Of a stretch of DNA of 64,000 nucleotides, positions 41,890 through 56,800 are shown one piece after another. Position 1 is the stretch's first letter. Each line of letters opens with the position of its first letter. The stretch is from Macrosoma leucophasiata. Lineage: Eukaryota > Arthropoda > Insecta > Lepidoptera > Hedylidae. The stretch is from positions 4,608,001-4,672,000 of the forward strand of contig JAWQUS010000003.1 of assembly GCA_036365455.1 (NCBI GenBank). The letters run 5' to 3'. The notes under the pieces are model-generated. The model searched no databases. It was not told the origin of the DNA and saw only the letters and a list, made by a program, of their open reading frames with translations. The position numbers and the translations under genes were made by a program.

Positions 41890-44800
41890 GTATGTTTTAA
41901 CATTTATTTTCATTTTGTGCGGATTATTACGATTGAATTTGTTTTATGTATGTGTTTACTGGCTTTATGCAATGTGTGTAATTACCTTTTCATTGCTAGT
42001 TACTAAAAAAGTTACAATTTTTTCCGTTTTCATTATAAAAAATGTCATTTGTTTTTGTTTACTTTTATAATTTGTTATTACCTACTTACTACACTACATA
42101 GGTACAATCAAATACAGAGATATGCGTGATAAAAATAATTGGTAAATCATAAAATTACATACCTACTTAGTTTACTTATCTCTTTTAACATTTAATACAA
42201 ATACTTGACAGTAAGAACAACAGACCTAATAAACCTATATAATAGGTAGGTAAGTTGGTAGTTAGTTACTTTAACTAGTGTAGCAAGCGTAACATTATGA
42301 AGATATTACTTACCTGTATAAAAACCGACCAAGTGCGAGTCGGACTTGCGACGAAGAGTTCCGTACCATTATATTATAATTACTTAAAAAATAGCGAAAA
42401 ATCACATTAGTGGCATGGGAGCCTTAAAAAAATCTTTTGTCTGTTTTAAGTACGTATACGGCATTATAGCGGCAAAAAAATACATCTTATACTGTGAAAA
42501 TTTGAACTGTCTGACGGTTCATGGAATACAGCCAGAGAGACAGACAAACAGCGAAGTTTTAGTAATACCGTCTTTACCCTTTGGGTACAGAACACGAGAT
42601 ACAAGGAGAACTGTCCGCTTATCCAAATTCAAACAATTGTAACTTTTATTACGACTGTATAAGGTGCCCGTGTGGTCAAACCACTAGTTCCTTGATAGTA
42701 CCGACCTACTCATCTTCTTATCTTATCTTAATATATATATATATATATATATATCTTCTTAATATATATAAATCTCGTGTCACAATGTTTGTCCTCAATG
42801 GACTCCTAAACCACTTAACCGATTATAATAAAATTCGCACACCATGTGCAGTTCGATCCAACTTGAGAGATAGGATAGCATTCATCTCAATTCATAGTCG
42901 TAATATTATGTAAGTACCTAAATTGCAACCGTGCGAAGCCGGTACGGGCCGCTAGTTTAATATTAAATTGTCAATATAAATAATTTCCCAAACGCAAAAT
43001 GGGCACCAGCGTCCTTTTTTTAGGTTATGGAAGTAGCAAACAAGCATGCCGTTCACATTGATGATAAGTGACGACTGCAGCCTATAGACACCCACACAAA
43101 GACCAAGGTCAAAATGCAGATGCGTTACCACTCCTGAGGCCTAAAGTGTTATGCCTCTGTGTCGGAAATTACACGGCGATAAAACTACCGCCGCCGCGAT
43201 CGGCAATCCGCATGCCAAGCATAGATTATGGCCTTTTTGGCATATACCCCTATGGGGTATGACGCGCCTGTTCTTTCCTACGATCAAAGAACCGTACCGT
43301 CTGCGTGGAAGACCGCCCTCGTGCACCCGATACCCAAAAAAGGGGATCGCAGTGACCCGGCCAATTATAGGCCCATAGCAATAACCTCCCTACTCTGTAA
43401 AGTCATGGAGCGTGTGATCAATACTCAACTGCTGCAGTATCTAGAGGATCATCAGCTGATCAGTGACCGCCAATATGGATTTCGTCATGGCAGATCTGCT
43501 GGTGATCTTCTAGTATATCTCACGCACCATTGGTCCCACGCCTTGGACAAGAGTGCGGAGGCATTGGCCATTGCTTAGCCTGGACATTGCTAAGGCCTTT
43601 GACCGGGTCTGGCACAGGGCACTCCTCGCGAAACTTCCATCCTACGGTCTTCCCGAGAGGCTATGCAACTGGACAGCCAGTTTTCTGTCTGAGCGTTATA
43701 TACAAGTCTTAGTTGACGGTCAGCGCTCAGACAGACTACCTATCAACGCTGATGTGCCGCAAGGCTCTGTGTTATCTCCCACGCTTTTTCTTCTGCATAT
43801 CAATGAAATATTGGAGCAAAACTCCAATTTTCATTGCTATGCCGATGATAGTACGGGAGATGCACACTACACTAGCCGTGCAAATGCCCCTCGGACATTC
43901 ATCGAGGAAAGCAGGACTAGACTTGTGTCTGAAATCGAGCACTCTCTGGAGCGGGTCTCGGATTGGGGTCGACTTAATTTAGTACAGTTTAACCCCTCGA
44001 AGACACAAGTCTGCGCGTTCACCGCACAAAAAACCCCATTCATTGTAGCACCACAGTTCCAGGGCATTCCGCTCGCCGTTGATAAGAGTATCGGTATCCT
44101 GGGCGTTGACATATCGAACGAAGTGCAATTCGGGAGTCACATTGAGTGTAAGACCAAGTTGACATCCAAAAAGTTGGGGGTGCTTAACAAAGCGGGGCAG
44201 TATTTCACATCGGGGCAGCTACTACAGCTTTATAAGGCCCAAGTGCGGCCCCATCTGGAATACTGCTCTCATTTGTGGGCGGGAGCCCCCAAATACCAGC
44301 TTGGTCCACTTGACTCCCTACAAAAACGCGCCGTTCGTATTGTTAACGATCCAGGACTTACCGACAGGCTCAAAACATCTGAGGCTGTGCAGAGACATTG
44401 GGAGTCTGTGCGTGTTGTACCGTCTTTACAATGGTGAGTGCTCTGCTGAACTGTTTGACATGGTCCCACTGTGTCTTTTCCTACACCGTACTACCCGCCG
44501 AAGAGAGAAGTTCCACCCACACCGACTGGACACTTGGCAGTGCTCAACGGTGCGGTTTTCACGTTCGTTCCTGCCCAGAACGTGTAAATTGTGGAACGAA
44601 CTTCCCTCTGAAGTGTTCCCTAGGTGCTAACAATATGGGGTTCTTCAAAAATAGCGTCAAAAGAGTCCTTCAGGGCTGGCAGCGCGTTGGCAACTCCCCT
44701 GGTGTTGCAAATGTTCATAGGCGACGGTGACTACTTTCCATCAGGTGGCCCGTTTGCTTGTCTGTCAATCTTCAGAAATAAAAAAAAAAAAAAAATGGGG

Positions 44801-47800
44801 TGGTTTTGGCAGAGAATATGTAATAATACTACGTATTAAATGGACACTTCGACGTCCCGCCCGATTTCCCCGCATCACTCAACCCCTTCCCCTATTATGG
44901 GCGACGGTTGGTATTTTGTACGTGCTACGCACACAGGTCACTCCTGTTATGGTCGAGGGTACTGCACTCGAAGTTGTTGACGATTATGTATACCTGGGAC
45001 AAACGGTCCAGTTAGGTAGGTCCAGCTTCGAGGAAGAGGTCAATCGCCGAATCCTGCTCAGATGGGCTGCGTTCGGGAAGCTGCGTTATATCTTCTCGTC
45101 CAATTACCGCAGTGTCTGAAGAAGAAGGTCTTTGACCAGTGTGTGTTAACAGTGATGACATACGGAACCGAAACGTGGTCGCTCACTATGGGCCTCATAA
45201 GAAGGCTCAAGGTCACTCAGAGAGCAATAGCTATGCTTGGAGTTTCTCTGCGAGATCGAATCAGAAATGTGGAGATCCGCATGAGAACCAAAGTAACCGA
45301 CATAGCCCACCGAATAGCGAAACTGAAGTGGCAGTGGGCAGGGTACATAACTCGCAGGACTGACGGCCGTTGGGGCAGAAGAGTTCTAGAGTGGCGACCA
45401 CGTACCGAAAAACGTATCGTAGGCAGGTCCCCCACGAGATGGACCGACGACCTGGTGAAGGTCGCGGGCAATCGCTGGATGAGGGCGGCCCGGGACCGTT
45501 CGTTGTGGCATTCCTTGGGGGAGGCCTTTGTTCTGCAGTGGACATCTTTTGGCTGAAATGATGATGATGATGATGACGCACACAGGTGCGCGTGTAAATA
45601 CACGTCACTGATTGATGTCTGTGTAATAGAAACCAAATTAAGTGTTTGTATGGAATTTTGGCGGAGTGTCCGCGGTATGGTTTTGGTCTGTTAAGTGATG
45701 ACTGCAGCCTATAGACATCTACACAAACACCAGAGGTTACAATGCAGATGCGTTGCCATCCCTGAGACCTTAGTTGTTGTCTCTGTGATTGTTATTACGG
45801 GGCCATACATCACCATCTAACCGGAACACGATAGTGCTGAACACCTCCCATTTAGCGGCAGACAGACTAGGTAATACGTTGGTGCCTACGCCCTCGAGGC
45901 CATACACTGGAACTCTACCACCAGTAATTTTTTTACACCACCGGTTTATTACAGCGGTTTTTTTAAGAATAATATCTAATTTCAGATAAACTATGTGTGC
46001 CTGCGCAGTTTATGAAATCCTGCGAGGAAATGCTGGAGGTGCCCACCAAAAGCAAGGCTGTGATAGAATGCATACCGGCGAGGGATAGGTAAGTATATTT
46101 ATATACCTATATCTATACATCTATAGGTGCAAATAAATAAAATTGGAGTGTCTGCTTGTAATATTAAAATAACCGATTTTTACTAAATGCATATGTATGT
46201 ATACACGGTACATATACCAAAACAATATTTTTTTTAATTTTTGTCTGTCTGCTGTGTGTTTGGCGGGGCTAATCTTGGGAACGGCTGGACCGACTTTGAC
46301 GAGACTTTCACTGGCAGATAGCTGATGTAATAAGGAGTAACCGTCCTGGTAGATCACACTTCGTCCGGGTAGATACTGAACAATCATAAATTCTCACGCG
46401 GACGAAGTCGCGGGGGCAGCTAGTTTATATATAAGACTACTTAACCTCAATAACCGAGGTCAAAGTAATAGGGGAGGAAAAGAAATTGAACTTGCGACCT
46501 CAGGGAAACCAGTTTAACTACTTTACCACTTAGCTACCGAAAGCCACACAGCTACAGTGAACTTCGGTAGTTTCGTTGTAAAGTGGTTAAGATCGATTTG
46601 GTTGGGATGAATTAGATAATGCGGTTGTGCCTACGCTCTTGACCTCCACACGGGAACTTTTTCATGGGAACAGTAAATTTTACTATTTATTTACCCCCTT
46701 ATTCATAAACGTATTTAAGCTAAAGTGTTGCTAATCTCTCTTTGTCTTTTTCTATCGTGCACATTTGACAATGCAACTGACAAAGACAAAGCATTCTATA
46801 GCTAAAACGTATCTAATGTACGTTTATGAATAAGGAAGATATAGGTACTTTAAGACGGAGATTTTTAGTAGGTACTAGAAAGCTGTTATTTGGTATAAAT
46901 ACACATATTATTCATACAGACAAAAAGATAAAATAAAATCTTGAAAAAAATATAGGAAGTCGTTAAAAAAATTGTACGGCAGTACTAAGTACCTAATAGT
47001 AATAATTATTATGTCAAAATGAAAAAGAAATCGATCAAGCTTTTTACGGCACAAGTTTACGAGTATTCGACTAACTAAAAAAATAATATAGATACCTACT
47101 TCGAAAAGCGAAACACTACATTCCGCGAAACCCGACACGCGATTGGTCAGTTTTAATAGGTATAGGTACATACTGTTTGCAAAATAAAAGTAGCGAGAAG
47201 AAATTGCAGCAACCACTCGACTTGATGTAAAAATGCAGTTTTATAACTCCCCATCCCCAACTCCCTAAGGCTGGGTTTCATCATCTTACTTTAACTTTAA
47301 CAAATTTGCTAATTTACCGGTTCAGTAAAATAATGAGTTGCACCATTTGACAATTGTTAATTGACGTCATAAATTTAACTTTAACCGATAGTGGTCAAGC
47401 ACCGCTGGTTAATGTTAAGTTATCCTCAAAATTATCTGTCAGATTATATAATATAAGGGCTCTGTCAACCGTGGTAATGTTAACAATGTCATTAATATAT
47501 TGGTGCAACACTTTCCGCAGTAACAGTTAAAGTCAGTGTAAATATGCTAACTATAAGGCTGGGTTGCACCAAGATATTTGTAAAAGTTTTTTTTTTTATA
47601 TAATGGACTGCAGCCTATAGACACTAACACACACAAAGACCAAGGTCAAAATGCAGATGCGTTACCACTTCTGAGGCCTAAGGTATTTATTATTATATAA
47701 ATTACAGAGCTGTACATTACCAACAGACCGGAACACGATAGTGCTGAATACTACCATTTAGCGGCAAGTGTATTAAGGTTATTGTTAAATTTCACATCCT

Positions 47801-50800
47801 TCTCTACCTTAAAGAAATCTTTTAAAGTTAGAGGAGGATGTGATATGTTACAATAAAATTAATTAGAAATAGAAATAGAAAATATTTTTATTTCGAATAG
47901 ATCTTTACAGATACTTTCAAAACGTCAATAAATTATAAACTACAAATTATAAATATCATGGTGCAACCCAGGCTTATTGTTAAATTTGTCAATAACCGTA
48001 ACTTTAACAAATATTTTGGTGCAACCGGACCTAAGTAATGAAACTTAACTGCAACATTTGAATTTTATAAGTTTCCAGAAAATCCCAGCACACTCAAGTC
48101 TTTTAGTTTTACGACAACGTAACAGTTGGTTGAAATTTTGTTTATTCAGCACAAGATTCCACAGAGGTCAGACAAAATACCTCAGTTTAAAAAAGGCTAT
48201 CGCCTATTTGTCGATATTTGACCGCAATACATGAATTGTACCTACTTCAGTCTGAATTCTGTAACGAATTTCTCTGAAAATCTTTGTTTTGTTTTGTGAA
48301 ACCGTTTCACACAGCTCGTATGTTTTGACATTTACATTTTTGTCTGTCAAACGCACGATAGATTGTCTTAGTAATATTTATTCCAATAGATATTGTGTTT
48401 CATATGCATATCTTATCTTATCTAAATATAAAAATCAATTGCTGTTCGTTAGTCTGGCTAAAACTCGTGGACCGATATAACTAATTTTGGTTTTAAATGA
48501 TTTTTGGAAGTCCAGGGAAGGTTTAAGACGTAAGAAAATTTTAAGAAATTGAAGGGAACTAGTAAAAACCATATTTACATTTTCCCACACAATTAGTCCG
48601 TATCTATCAAACCTTTGACACATTATTTCATTCTGAAGCACTACGAAGTTTGCCGGGTCAACTAGTTTTTTTATTAATATTCTCTTTCTCCGTGTAAAAT
48701 TTTAACTGTACCTAACTTCACACTCTTCTGTCTGCAGAATTTTCGTAAAAAGGGTTACGAAAGTTTTGTTTCACTCATTTAGATATTTTGATAATATGAA
48801 CCCCGAAGCCTTTAAGTACTAAACTACTAGACTGGACATTCCCCTTGATTAAGGAAGCCAACCGCCCCGGATTCTGCGGGACCGTCCCGTAATGCTGGAT
48901 GTAATTCCGCTTTTTAAGATTTAGTCCCGCATGTCCCGCATTCGATGCATTGACGTACCAGGCCTATTTTTTTAAGCTACTACATAACCACACAGACACA
49001 CACATACATGCAACATACACTACACTACACTTACACACGCATGCAAACAACAGCGGAGCATCTACGGGGTTATTCGTCATCTGGCCCGACAAATGCTCGC
49101 CCGATGAGGCGAGTTAGCACCTTTCGAATTTACGTAATATTTCTGTCGTCAACTCGCACGCTCATACAAAGTACAGTCAGGTAAATAAATTTAAAATAAA
49201 ATTTTAAAAACGACTTCGAACAAAACTATATTATATTTATCTGAAATAGATTTATACATAAAACTATTTAAAAAATCGACCGTACACTATCAAAGAGGAT
49301 TCCGACGCGAAAAGAATAGCGCTCTTCTACACCACACCACCGAGCTGAACAGATTTGCGGTCACAAAAGGATAGCGCTCTTTTTTTTATTTATGTATGTA
49401 TGTATGTATCTTCACGCCAGGTCCCTAACGGGGTAGGCAGAGAGTGTAGAGCGCCAGACATCCCGGTTCTGACAAACCTCTCGTGCCTCGTCTACCTTCA
49501 TCATTCTCTTCATACATGCACGCCGATTCCTAAGACTTTTGACCCCACCATCAGACAGAATTCGACCTATTTGGTCATGGTAGGTCAGCCTTGGTCTTCC
49601 TGGGCCTCTGCAACCATCCACATTCGCATGGATATTTTAGACCCTTCATTTTTTTATTTATCTAACCCTTTATCCCAATCGTGGCAAAAATCGTGTTCTG
49701 TGATAATTATGCCTATTGACAATTATTGTATGTTATAAGAAGTAGTTATAATAAAGCCAAATACTTTTGTGATATTGTTAATTTTATTTATATTTTGATT
49801 ACAGCTATTTCACAGTGAGAAGATAAATATTATCAAACAGAAATAAACATGTGCTATTGATAAATATTACTACCATAGTTATCGAACTGAGACTCGGAAA
49901 CATAAGTATTGAATTATGTATCGAAAGTCTTGTATTACAATTTTTTGAATATTTTGATTTGAAAACCAATAAGAACAAAAATCGTAATCTGTGATAATTG
50001 TATTGACAATTATAATAATGTAATAAGAAGTAGATAGTTATAATAAGCCAAATGCATTTGTGATATTGTTGATTGTATTTTATATTATTTATTACATCTT
50101 TTGAAAGAAATATGTATCTAAAATTATGATATAATAAGATTTTGTTTTATCTTAAAGTCCAACCATAAAATATTAAACGTTTTTAAAAAAGATTTTTGTA
50201 GTTGACTGTACACAATCCCCTCACAATTTGATGGTCGGGCGAGTTGACGACAGAAATATTATTAAAATTTAAAGGGTGCCAAGTCGCCCAATCGGGCCAA
50301 TTTTTGTCGGGCGAGATGACGAATAACCCCATCTACGTACCTATATCAACACGCATTGTGTGAATTCAATTGAAAATTGTTGGCGTGTGTGTGTATGTGA
50401 TCGCTTTGTTCCATTTTGAATTCTTTGAAAAAGTGTCACTCTAGTGATATATACCATTTTAAAAATAAATTATTTCAGTATGTAAGTTTTGTGTTTTTAT
50501 GTAATTTTGGTACGTATAATGACAAAACTTCATACTTCGCATTCACCATAACCTATCTATCCACAAAAAGTCCAGCATGCTATTTTCAGAACGTTGGCCG
50601 CCTTACCCCTTGATAGCATGGTTCCAGTTTTTTGCATACCATTACCTGCACTTTCCCATAATAACATTACAGCTGACGTGAAAACGTTATCTATACTAAT
50701 ACGAGTATTATAAAGCTGAAGAGTTTGTTTATTTGTTTGCTTGAACGCGCTAATCTCAGGGACTACTGGTCCGATTTGAAAAATTATTTCAGTGTTAGAT

Positions 50801-53800
50801 AGCCCATTTATCGAGGAAGAAGGTTTTAGGCTATATAACATAACGCTAAGAGAAATAGGAGAGGGTAGGTAACATTACAACCGCGCGAAGCCGGGGCGGG
50901 CCGCTAGTACAAAATATCTGTCATGGCATCGTTTGTTTGTTCCCGGTGTCTTTTGATCCTGAGGTTGACATCATTACTGACCAGTACTGGTTAGGTTTTT
51001 CACTTTTCAGGTATAACATGCCTATAATGTGTTGTGTTGGTATATTTTGAAGCAACAAAAACAATTTTATTTAATAACTAGATGTGCCCGCGACTTCGTC
51101 CGCGTTTGAATTTATGATTGTTCAGTATCTACCCAGACGAAGTCGTCCGCGCAGCTAGTATAAAAGTAGCCTAAGTTACTCCTTACTACATCAGCTATCT
51201 GGCATTGAACGTTCCGTCAAAATCGGTCCAGCCGTTCCTGATATTAGCTGGAACAAACAGACAGACAGACAAACATTTAAAAAAATGTTGTTTTGGTATA
51301 TGTACCATGTATAGACACATATATGCATTTAGTAAAAAGCGATTATTTTAATATTACAAACAGACACTCCAATTTTATTAATTTGTATAGATGTATAGAT
51401 TTTTCAACTTGCAGTTGTCAGTATGGTGAATCAATTTGGTAAAATATAAATGTATCTGTAATACAATTTATTCGATTTTGTTGCTCTGCCCATTTCTCTC
51501 GACTCCTAATATTATTTTCTAGAAAACATATCCATGTAAAAAGTAATAGCTCGGAAACACCCCCACTGCAATGTCATATCATAACACGTTAATGTTACGA
51601 GATTTGCAGGTGTGACCAATCTCGTAAAAATGTACGAGATCTCGTTAAAAGAAATTGCGTTTCTTACGGCCAAATACTCAAACGTCACTCAAATCTAAGT
51701 GGGACTTAAAAGTCTTCTGTCTTTATAAAACACGTTCAAACGATAGAGATAGCGCACTTTTGAGGGTTGCTTAAAATTGAGTGACGTTTGAGTATTTGGC
51801 CATCAGTGACTTTAGGAGGTAAAATATAAAGCAAACCTTATTAAATGAAGGATGAATCTATTTATTCATTGTTTGACAAATAGTTTTTAATTATTCGTAC
51901 AGGTATCAGTATTATACAAAGATCTCAAGATATTGAAGTTTTTATTTCTGTAATACACATTATAACCTCAAAATTAATATCTGCAATATTTCAGAAAAAA
52001 TTTTGTACTGTATGGCAAATAAAGCAGAGTCCGAATGGCCCAAAAAGAATGGTCTGCGGCCCATTCGACCGTTATCAACAACGTCTACGTTTCGAAGGAC
52101 CGGATTGAGAATTTTGATAATTTGAACCATAAACACCTGACCCCTACCTGACAGACCAAATGGGATAAAATATAATATAGACTTAATAAATGACAATGAC
52201 ATGTGTTATAAAACAGCTACTACGAAAGCACACCGCGGAGACTCCGCCAAAATTCCATACATACGCTTAATTTGGTCTCTATTACACAGACATGAATCAG
52301 TGACGGGTATTTACACGTGTACCGGTGTGCGTAGCACGTAGAGAATACCAAACGTCTCCCATAATGGGGGAGGTTGGGTGAGGTGGGGAAATCCGGCGGG
52401 ACGTCGAAGTGTCCATTCTATACGTAGTATTATTACATATTCTTTGACGAAAGTTTACCTTCACCTATATTATTTTTTGATATAGCTACCCATCCAAGCC
52501 ATTCTGAATTTAAAAATAAAAAAAGTAATTTAAATGGCCAAATAAACTTAGGTAATATTTATTATTAATCTAGTACCCATATAGTCACTTTGTTAAATGA
52601 ATCTGTATTTCAAAACCTTTACAAGCTTTTATTTTTAAAACAATCGATTCACACTCATCACTTATACCTGATAGGTATATACTTTGTATTCATGGGATAT
52701 TTACGTGCTTGGACTCGTATCATCAGTGTCTACGAACCTTTTGTGGGAAAAAACTTGCTTTATTTTTAGTTACGCATTCTAGAAACATAAAGACTTTATA
52801 ACCTTGAGACAATCTTGTATTGAATTGAGTCACTTGTAAATCGTTAATATATACTGTTTGAATAATAAAAGCTTTCAAGTTAGAAAGATTCTCCGATTTA
52901 AATTCACATACCGCACTATATGTATGTATGTATCTTCACGCCAGGTCCGTAATGGGGTAGGCAGAGAGTGTAGAGCGCCAGATATCCCGGTCCTAACATA
53001 CCTCTCGTGCATCATCTACCTTCATCATTCTCTTCATACATGCACGCCGATTCCTAAGACTTTTGACCGCGCTATCAGACAGAACCCGACCTATTTGGTC
53101 ATGGTAGGACAGTCTTGGTCTTCCTGAGCCTCCTTCCTTTCTCTGCAACCATCCGCATTGTATAACTGTTTAGTCATTCGCTCATTCGACCTTATCTCTA
53201 TATGCCCGAACCATGGGAGCATGCCTTTTTCATTTTTACACCGATACTCTCATAGCACTATATGTAAAGCTTCTTAATTTACTTTAGGAAGCATATCTTC
53301 ACAAACTAAGTAAATGATAGAATAAGAAGTTGACACAGCTGTAAAAAAAAGAAGTATTAAGAGTTCGACTCTTAGGTTCGGTTGCGCCAATTTTTTTATA
53401 ACAGTTATGGTTTTTGACAAATTTAACAGGTTTCACTGGCGTATTTTTGACATTGTTAAAGTAACAATGAAACAAAGGAGATGTTGCAAAAATGTATGGA
53501 CCTCCGGCCATGTATTGTGCACAATATAATTAAACAGGCAAAATCAATATAAAAACGTTTTTTACTGCATATTTTCACTTATTTAGCTTTCTTTGCAGTT
53601 ACAAAACATTATTTGCAGTTAGAATTGCAACTCAAAACCAACATGGCGAATATGGCGGGCGATGTCATTTTGACGTTTTCATTTTTAAATTGTATTTGAT
53701 TATATAGCACTTGGAGAAAAAAGTATTATTTTCTAAATACTATCGAAATCAATTGATCCGAAGCGTCGGTTGTATCGCCGCCATGTTGAACAAAGTTAAA

Positions 53801-56800
53801 AATGATAAAATCGTTTGATATTTTTTTGGAATTCTTCTTTAAATAACCCATTTTTTGAGGTAGTGTACGAACCAGAGCCGAGCTCGCAACATCTCCTTTT
53901 GCTGGTGGTAGAGTTCCAGTGTAGGAGCTCGTGGAGCTCAGTGTAGGAGTGTAGGAGCTCGTAGGCACCACCGCATTACCCAATCGATCTGCCGCTAAAT
54001 GGAAGTGTTCAGCACTATCGTGTTCCGGTTCGATAGTAATGTATGGTCCCGTAATAACTATCACAGGGACATAATAACTAAGGTCTCAGGGGTGACAACG
54101 CATCTACATTTTGATCTCTGGTCTTTGTGCCACTGCGATCGCTTATCCGCATGCCAATCATGGTGATTATGGCACATCCCCCTTATGGGGAGGCTTTGGC
54201 CCAGCAGTGCACATCTTTCGGCTGATATGATGATTACAAGAAGCCCTCGATCAAGGAATCGAACCTAGGATCCCAGCGTAGTAGTAGTGGCCTGCTACCA
54301 CTGGACTACTGAGGCAGTAATAAAATAGACATTTCATCTTGCAGAGTGGACTGCCTGTCGTACGTCCAACAGCGCCAAGCGGACTTCGTGCCAGTGGACC
54401 CCGAGGACATGTACGTGGCGTCCAAGATACCCAACCAGGACTTCGTTGTGTTCCAGGAATACAGAACGGATGATGAGCCTGATGGTAAGTTTAATTGTAT
54501 TACCGGTGGCAAAGGCGTCGCGATGTGACGACCCCATCGCCTTCCAGTGGAGGGTTCTTCCTTTAGTCCAGTCAGTCATCCGAACATAACCCGCCAACCT
54601 TCCCATGGCCCCACCAACCTTTCTGGTTATATGGGCCGAATCTCGAGATACACGCACGAACCGCTGGAACCGAACACGAGGATTCTTCCTCGCTTTTGTC
54701 GCGCGCACATTTGATCTTGACTCCCTACAAGTTCTTTACCCGCATTTAACGCAGAATGGACAGCAACGTTCTGCGATAAACCTACCACCAATACGATCGC
54801 CAATCCACACACCAAGCGTGGTGATTATGACATATCCCTTAAGGGTAGGCTTACCATACGTGCCGGTTTGACCGGGATAGTCCCGGTTTGAGATCCCTGT
54901 CCCGGCGTCCCGGTCAAACTTGAACAGCACCGACACCCCAACCCCAAATATGAAAAACACAAATTAAGCGAAAAGCAAAATGAAAATGAGCCTCTTTCTC
55001 TTCTGCGTCTCTCTTCGTAATTATGGTAAGCCTACTTATGGGTAGGCTTTTGTCCAGAAGTGGACGTCTTTCGTTTGAAGTGATGAAAAGTAGAACCTAG
55101 ACCAGTGCTCAACAATCGAGCCTAGGAAGGAGACTTCGGCTTATTTCCGGGCCGTAGAGCATTATCTCTTTCGCACCGTACCTATTTGACGTTTGTCGAC
55201 CATTTTGATCAAGTTTTAACCAATACCGGACTGTCAGTGCTTACGTAGACAGTATGTAACAGATATAACGCTCTACGAAGTCGAAACAAGCCGATCGTCT
55301 CTTTCACAGGCTCGATGTGCAATATTAATTGTTGAGTACTGTAGCTATATAGGTATATATATATTTTTTTATGGAAGTGGCAAACAAGCTTGCAGTTCAC
55401 ATTGATGTTAAGTGATCACTGCAGCCTATAGACACCCACACAAAGACCCAGTTCAAAATGCAGATGCGTTGCCACTCCTGAGGCCTAAGGTGTTATGCCT
55501 CTGTGCCGGAAATTACAGGGCCGTACATTATCACCTGACCGGAACACGATAGTGCTGAACACTACCATTTAGCGGCAAGTATATTAGGTAATGCGGTGGA
55601 GCCTACGCCCGCAAGCTCCGTCACTGGAGCTCGCGCTCACTTCTTACCACCAGTTAAAGAAAATGTAACAATCAGCAAGCAGACATATCAGTCATAATAG
55701 TAATGCTATCTCTATATTTACGTAGAAAAGTGAATACAACAGTATTCCTTTGAAATTGTTTAGAAAAATAAAAGTTCTGAACATCTAAAATTTATAGGAC
55801 CTTGGAAATGTTTTTACGACTTTGTGACTTACAGCTCAACCACAAAACTTTTGCATGCTAGAATATTTTTGCTATAAAGCTCTGCAGACAAATTACGCTG
55901 AGGTCGTTGACATACTAACATCCGACTCATTTAATCGTACAAATTATCATAAACATTTCATAATCAGTTATTACGAAACTACAGCTTATCTGAACATATT
56001 AATATAAGAGACGGCCATTTTACAGATCAAAATAAGTCTTTAGTATTATTTTAATTATAAAACGTAACGTACAGTATCCAACAGTAAATATTGCACATCG
56101 ATCTTAGGAAGGAGACGGCTTATTTCGGGTCTGTAGAGCGTTATCTCTTTCGCACCGTACCTATATGACGTTGTCCGACCATTTATACCGGACTATCAGT
56201 GCTTACGTAGGCAGTGCGTAGCAGAGATAGCGCGAACGACATAACGAACGAATGTTTCTACGAAGTTGTACCTAGCCGATTGTCTCTTGTGTCTCTATCC
56301 TAAGCTCGATATATTTCTTGAAGAGCACTGTACAGTATATATTTAAAAATCAATTGCTGTTCGCTAGTCTCGCTAAAACTCGAGAACGGCTGGACCGATT
56401 AGGCTAATTTTGGTTTTGAATGATTTTTGAAAGTCCAGGAAAGGTTTAAAAGGTAAAAAAATATGAAGAAATTAAATAGTAAAAACCACAATTTTATTTT
56501 CCCATACAAATAGTCCGTATCTATCAGACCTTTGACACATTATTTCATTCTGAGGCAACACAAAGTTTGCCGAGTCAGCTAGTTCAACAGTAAATATTGA
56601 ACATCGAGCCTACGAAAGAGACAATCGGGTAGTTTCGACTTCGTAGAGCGTCATCTCTGCTGCACCCTGCTTACGTAAACACTGATAGTCCGGTATTGAT
56701 CAAAACTTGATCAAAATGGTCGACAAACGTCAAACAGGGAGTTTTGGTGAGAACCTTGAAGGAGGCGTGTGGTGCTCTTATTTTATTTCGTTTTCTTGGT

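Noticed and set aside
42581..42913. 110-residue plus-strand frame in transferrin intron 1
   Set aside because: It runs through a TA microsatellite and a Helitron-like element.
46908..47216. 102-residue hydrophobic minus-strand frame
   Set aside because: AT-rich low-complexity translation (Phe, Ile, Leu, Tyr) with no splice or promoter context.
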